From Actinomycetota bacterium (GTDB lineage: Bacteria; Actinomycetota; Acidimicrobiia; Acidimicrobiales; Ilumatobacteraceae), in assembly GCA_026393655.1 (NCBI GenBank), contig JAPKZT010000109.1, forward strand, positions 1-6,657: a stretch of DNA of 6,657 nucleotides. The letters are read 5' to 3'. Shown in pieces: positions 6,188 through 6,657 of the stretch. Within the stretch, counting starts at the first letter, position 1, and each line of letters begins with the position of its first letter. The position numbers were made by a program, and so were the translations under genes. The notes beneath the pieces are model-generated. The model did not search any database. It was not told the DNA's origin and was given only the letters and a program-made list of their open reading frames with translations.

Positions 6188-6657
6188 GTTCGCTACTTAG
6201 TATCAAAAACATGAGCGTAAATTTTGATACGCCGCGTGGTTCGCTCGAAGCAGTTCGCGGTGTAGATATTGAAATACCCGCTGGTATGAGCGTTGGTGTA
6301 GTCGGCGAGTCTGGCAGCGGCAAGACGGTGATGTGTCGCGCGGCGATGGGACTATTGCAGGGGAGCACCGTTAGTCGCACAGGCACCGTGATTTTTGATG
6401 GTCATGAATTGACGGCGATGTCTAAAGACCAGGTGCGCGAATTGTTCGGCTCGGGCATGGCGATGATTTTTCAAGACCCGTTAACTGCATTGAACCCAGT
6501 GCGACGCATCGGTGCACAACTCTCTGAAGGCCTGCGCATTCGACTTGGCATGACTAAAAGCGATGCGATGGCACGCAGCAAAGAATTGCTCGAACTCGTG
6601 CGCATACCAAATGCGGCGGCTGTGCTTAAGTCGTTTCCGTATCAATTGTCAGGCGGA
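6184..6657 (+). CDS. ABC transporter ATP-binding protein, DppD/OppD-like, 3' end missing
   Basis: The frame starts at ATG 6184, overlapping the permease stop by four bases (ATGA), and stays open for 158 codons to the window edge. It is the cytoplasmic ATPase that powers import. Residues 5-34 (LSIKNMSVNFDTPRG...VRGVDIEIPAG) are the usual opening. Walker A is GESGSGKT (41-48), the Q-loop is MIFQDPLTALNP with Q97, and the window ends on the signature LSGG (155-158). The wording GESGSGKTV and FQDPLTALNPV is typical of the peptide/nickel DppD/OppD branch. Walker B, the H-loop and the C-terminal oligopeptide domain with Fe-S cysteines found in many members lie beyond the edge. A DppF/OppF-like second ATPase would be expected next. 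Translation is probably coupled to the permeases, as no good ribosome site stands upstream. Confidence 0.93.
   Translation, partial: MSSLLSIKNMSVNFDTPRGSLEAVRGVDIEIPAGMSVGVVGESGSGKTVMCRAAMGLLQGSTVSRTGTVIFDGHELTAMSKDQVRELFGSGMAMIFQDPLTALNPVRRIGAQLSEGLRIRLGMTKSDAMARSKELLELVRIPNAAAVLKSFPYQLSGG

Overview
The window carries one end of a peptide/nickel-type (family 5, Dpp/Opp-like) ABC importer operon, all on the + strand, preceded by the tail of an unrelated housekeeping-type gene. Moderate GC, short GTG/ATG starts, 4-8 base gene overlaps and TAnnnT-type -10 boxes fit a free-living bacterium. The style of the solute-binding proteins and the YqeY protein is compatible with an aquatic actinobacterium, but nothing here fixes the taxon and that is a guess.

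Layout: (1) 2-355, the C-terminal 117 residues of a GatB/YqeY-domain protein whose start lies outside the window. (2) 356-505, a promoter and short leader. (3) 506-2181, a first solute-binding protein (SBP) gene that is broken by a net 52-base deletion around 1655, causing a frameshift and a stop at 1658-1660. (4) 2182-2481, an intergenic region with two identical UUCG-tetraloop hairpins, a degenerate 12-base tandem repeat and a good promoter. (5) 2482-4209, an intact 575-residue paralogous SBP. (6) 4210-4368, a third, related terminator-like hairpin and the leader of the next gene. (7) 4369-5334 and 5327-6187, two overlapping inner-membrane permease genes (DppB/OppB-like and DppC/OppC-like). 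(8) 6184-6657, the first 158 codons of a DppD/OppD-like ATPase, cut by the window end exactly at its LSGG signature.

How they work together: the exported SBP captures a solute (a peptide is the family default; the true ligand cannot be read from sequence), docks on the two-permease channel, and the ATPase drives import. A second ATPase (DppF-like) is expected just downstream. The two SBP genes are a tandem duplication that includes promoter spacing, leader, signal peptide and the downstream hairpin. Only the second copy can make a full protein as the sequence stands. The hairpins between SBP and permease genes probably keep SBP transcripts more abundant than permease/ATPase transcripts.

I see no mobile element, CRISPR array, tRNA/rRNA or evident novel system. 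The observations most worth checking are the 52-base lesion, the conserved two-hairpin leader, the 12-base tandem repeat, and SBPs that lack a lipobox.
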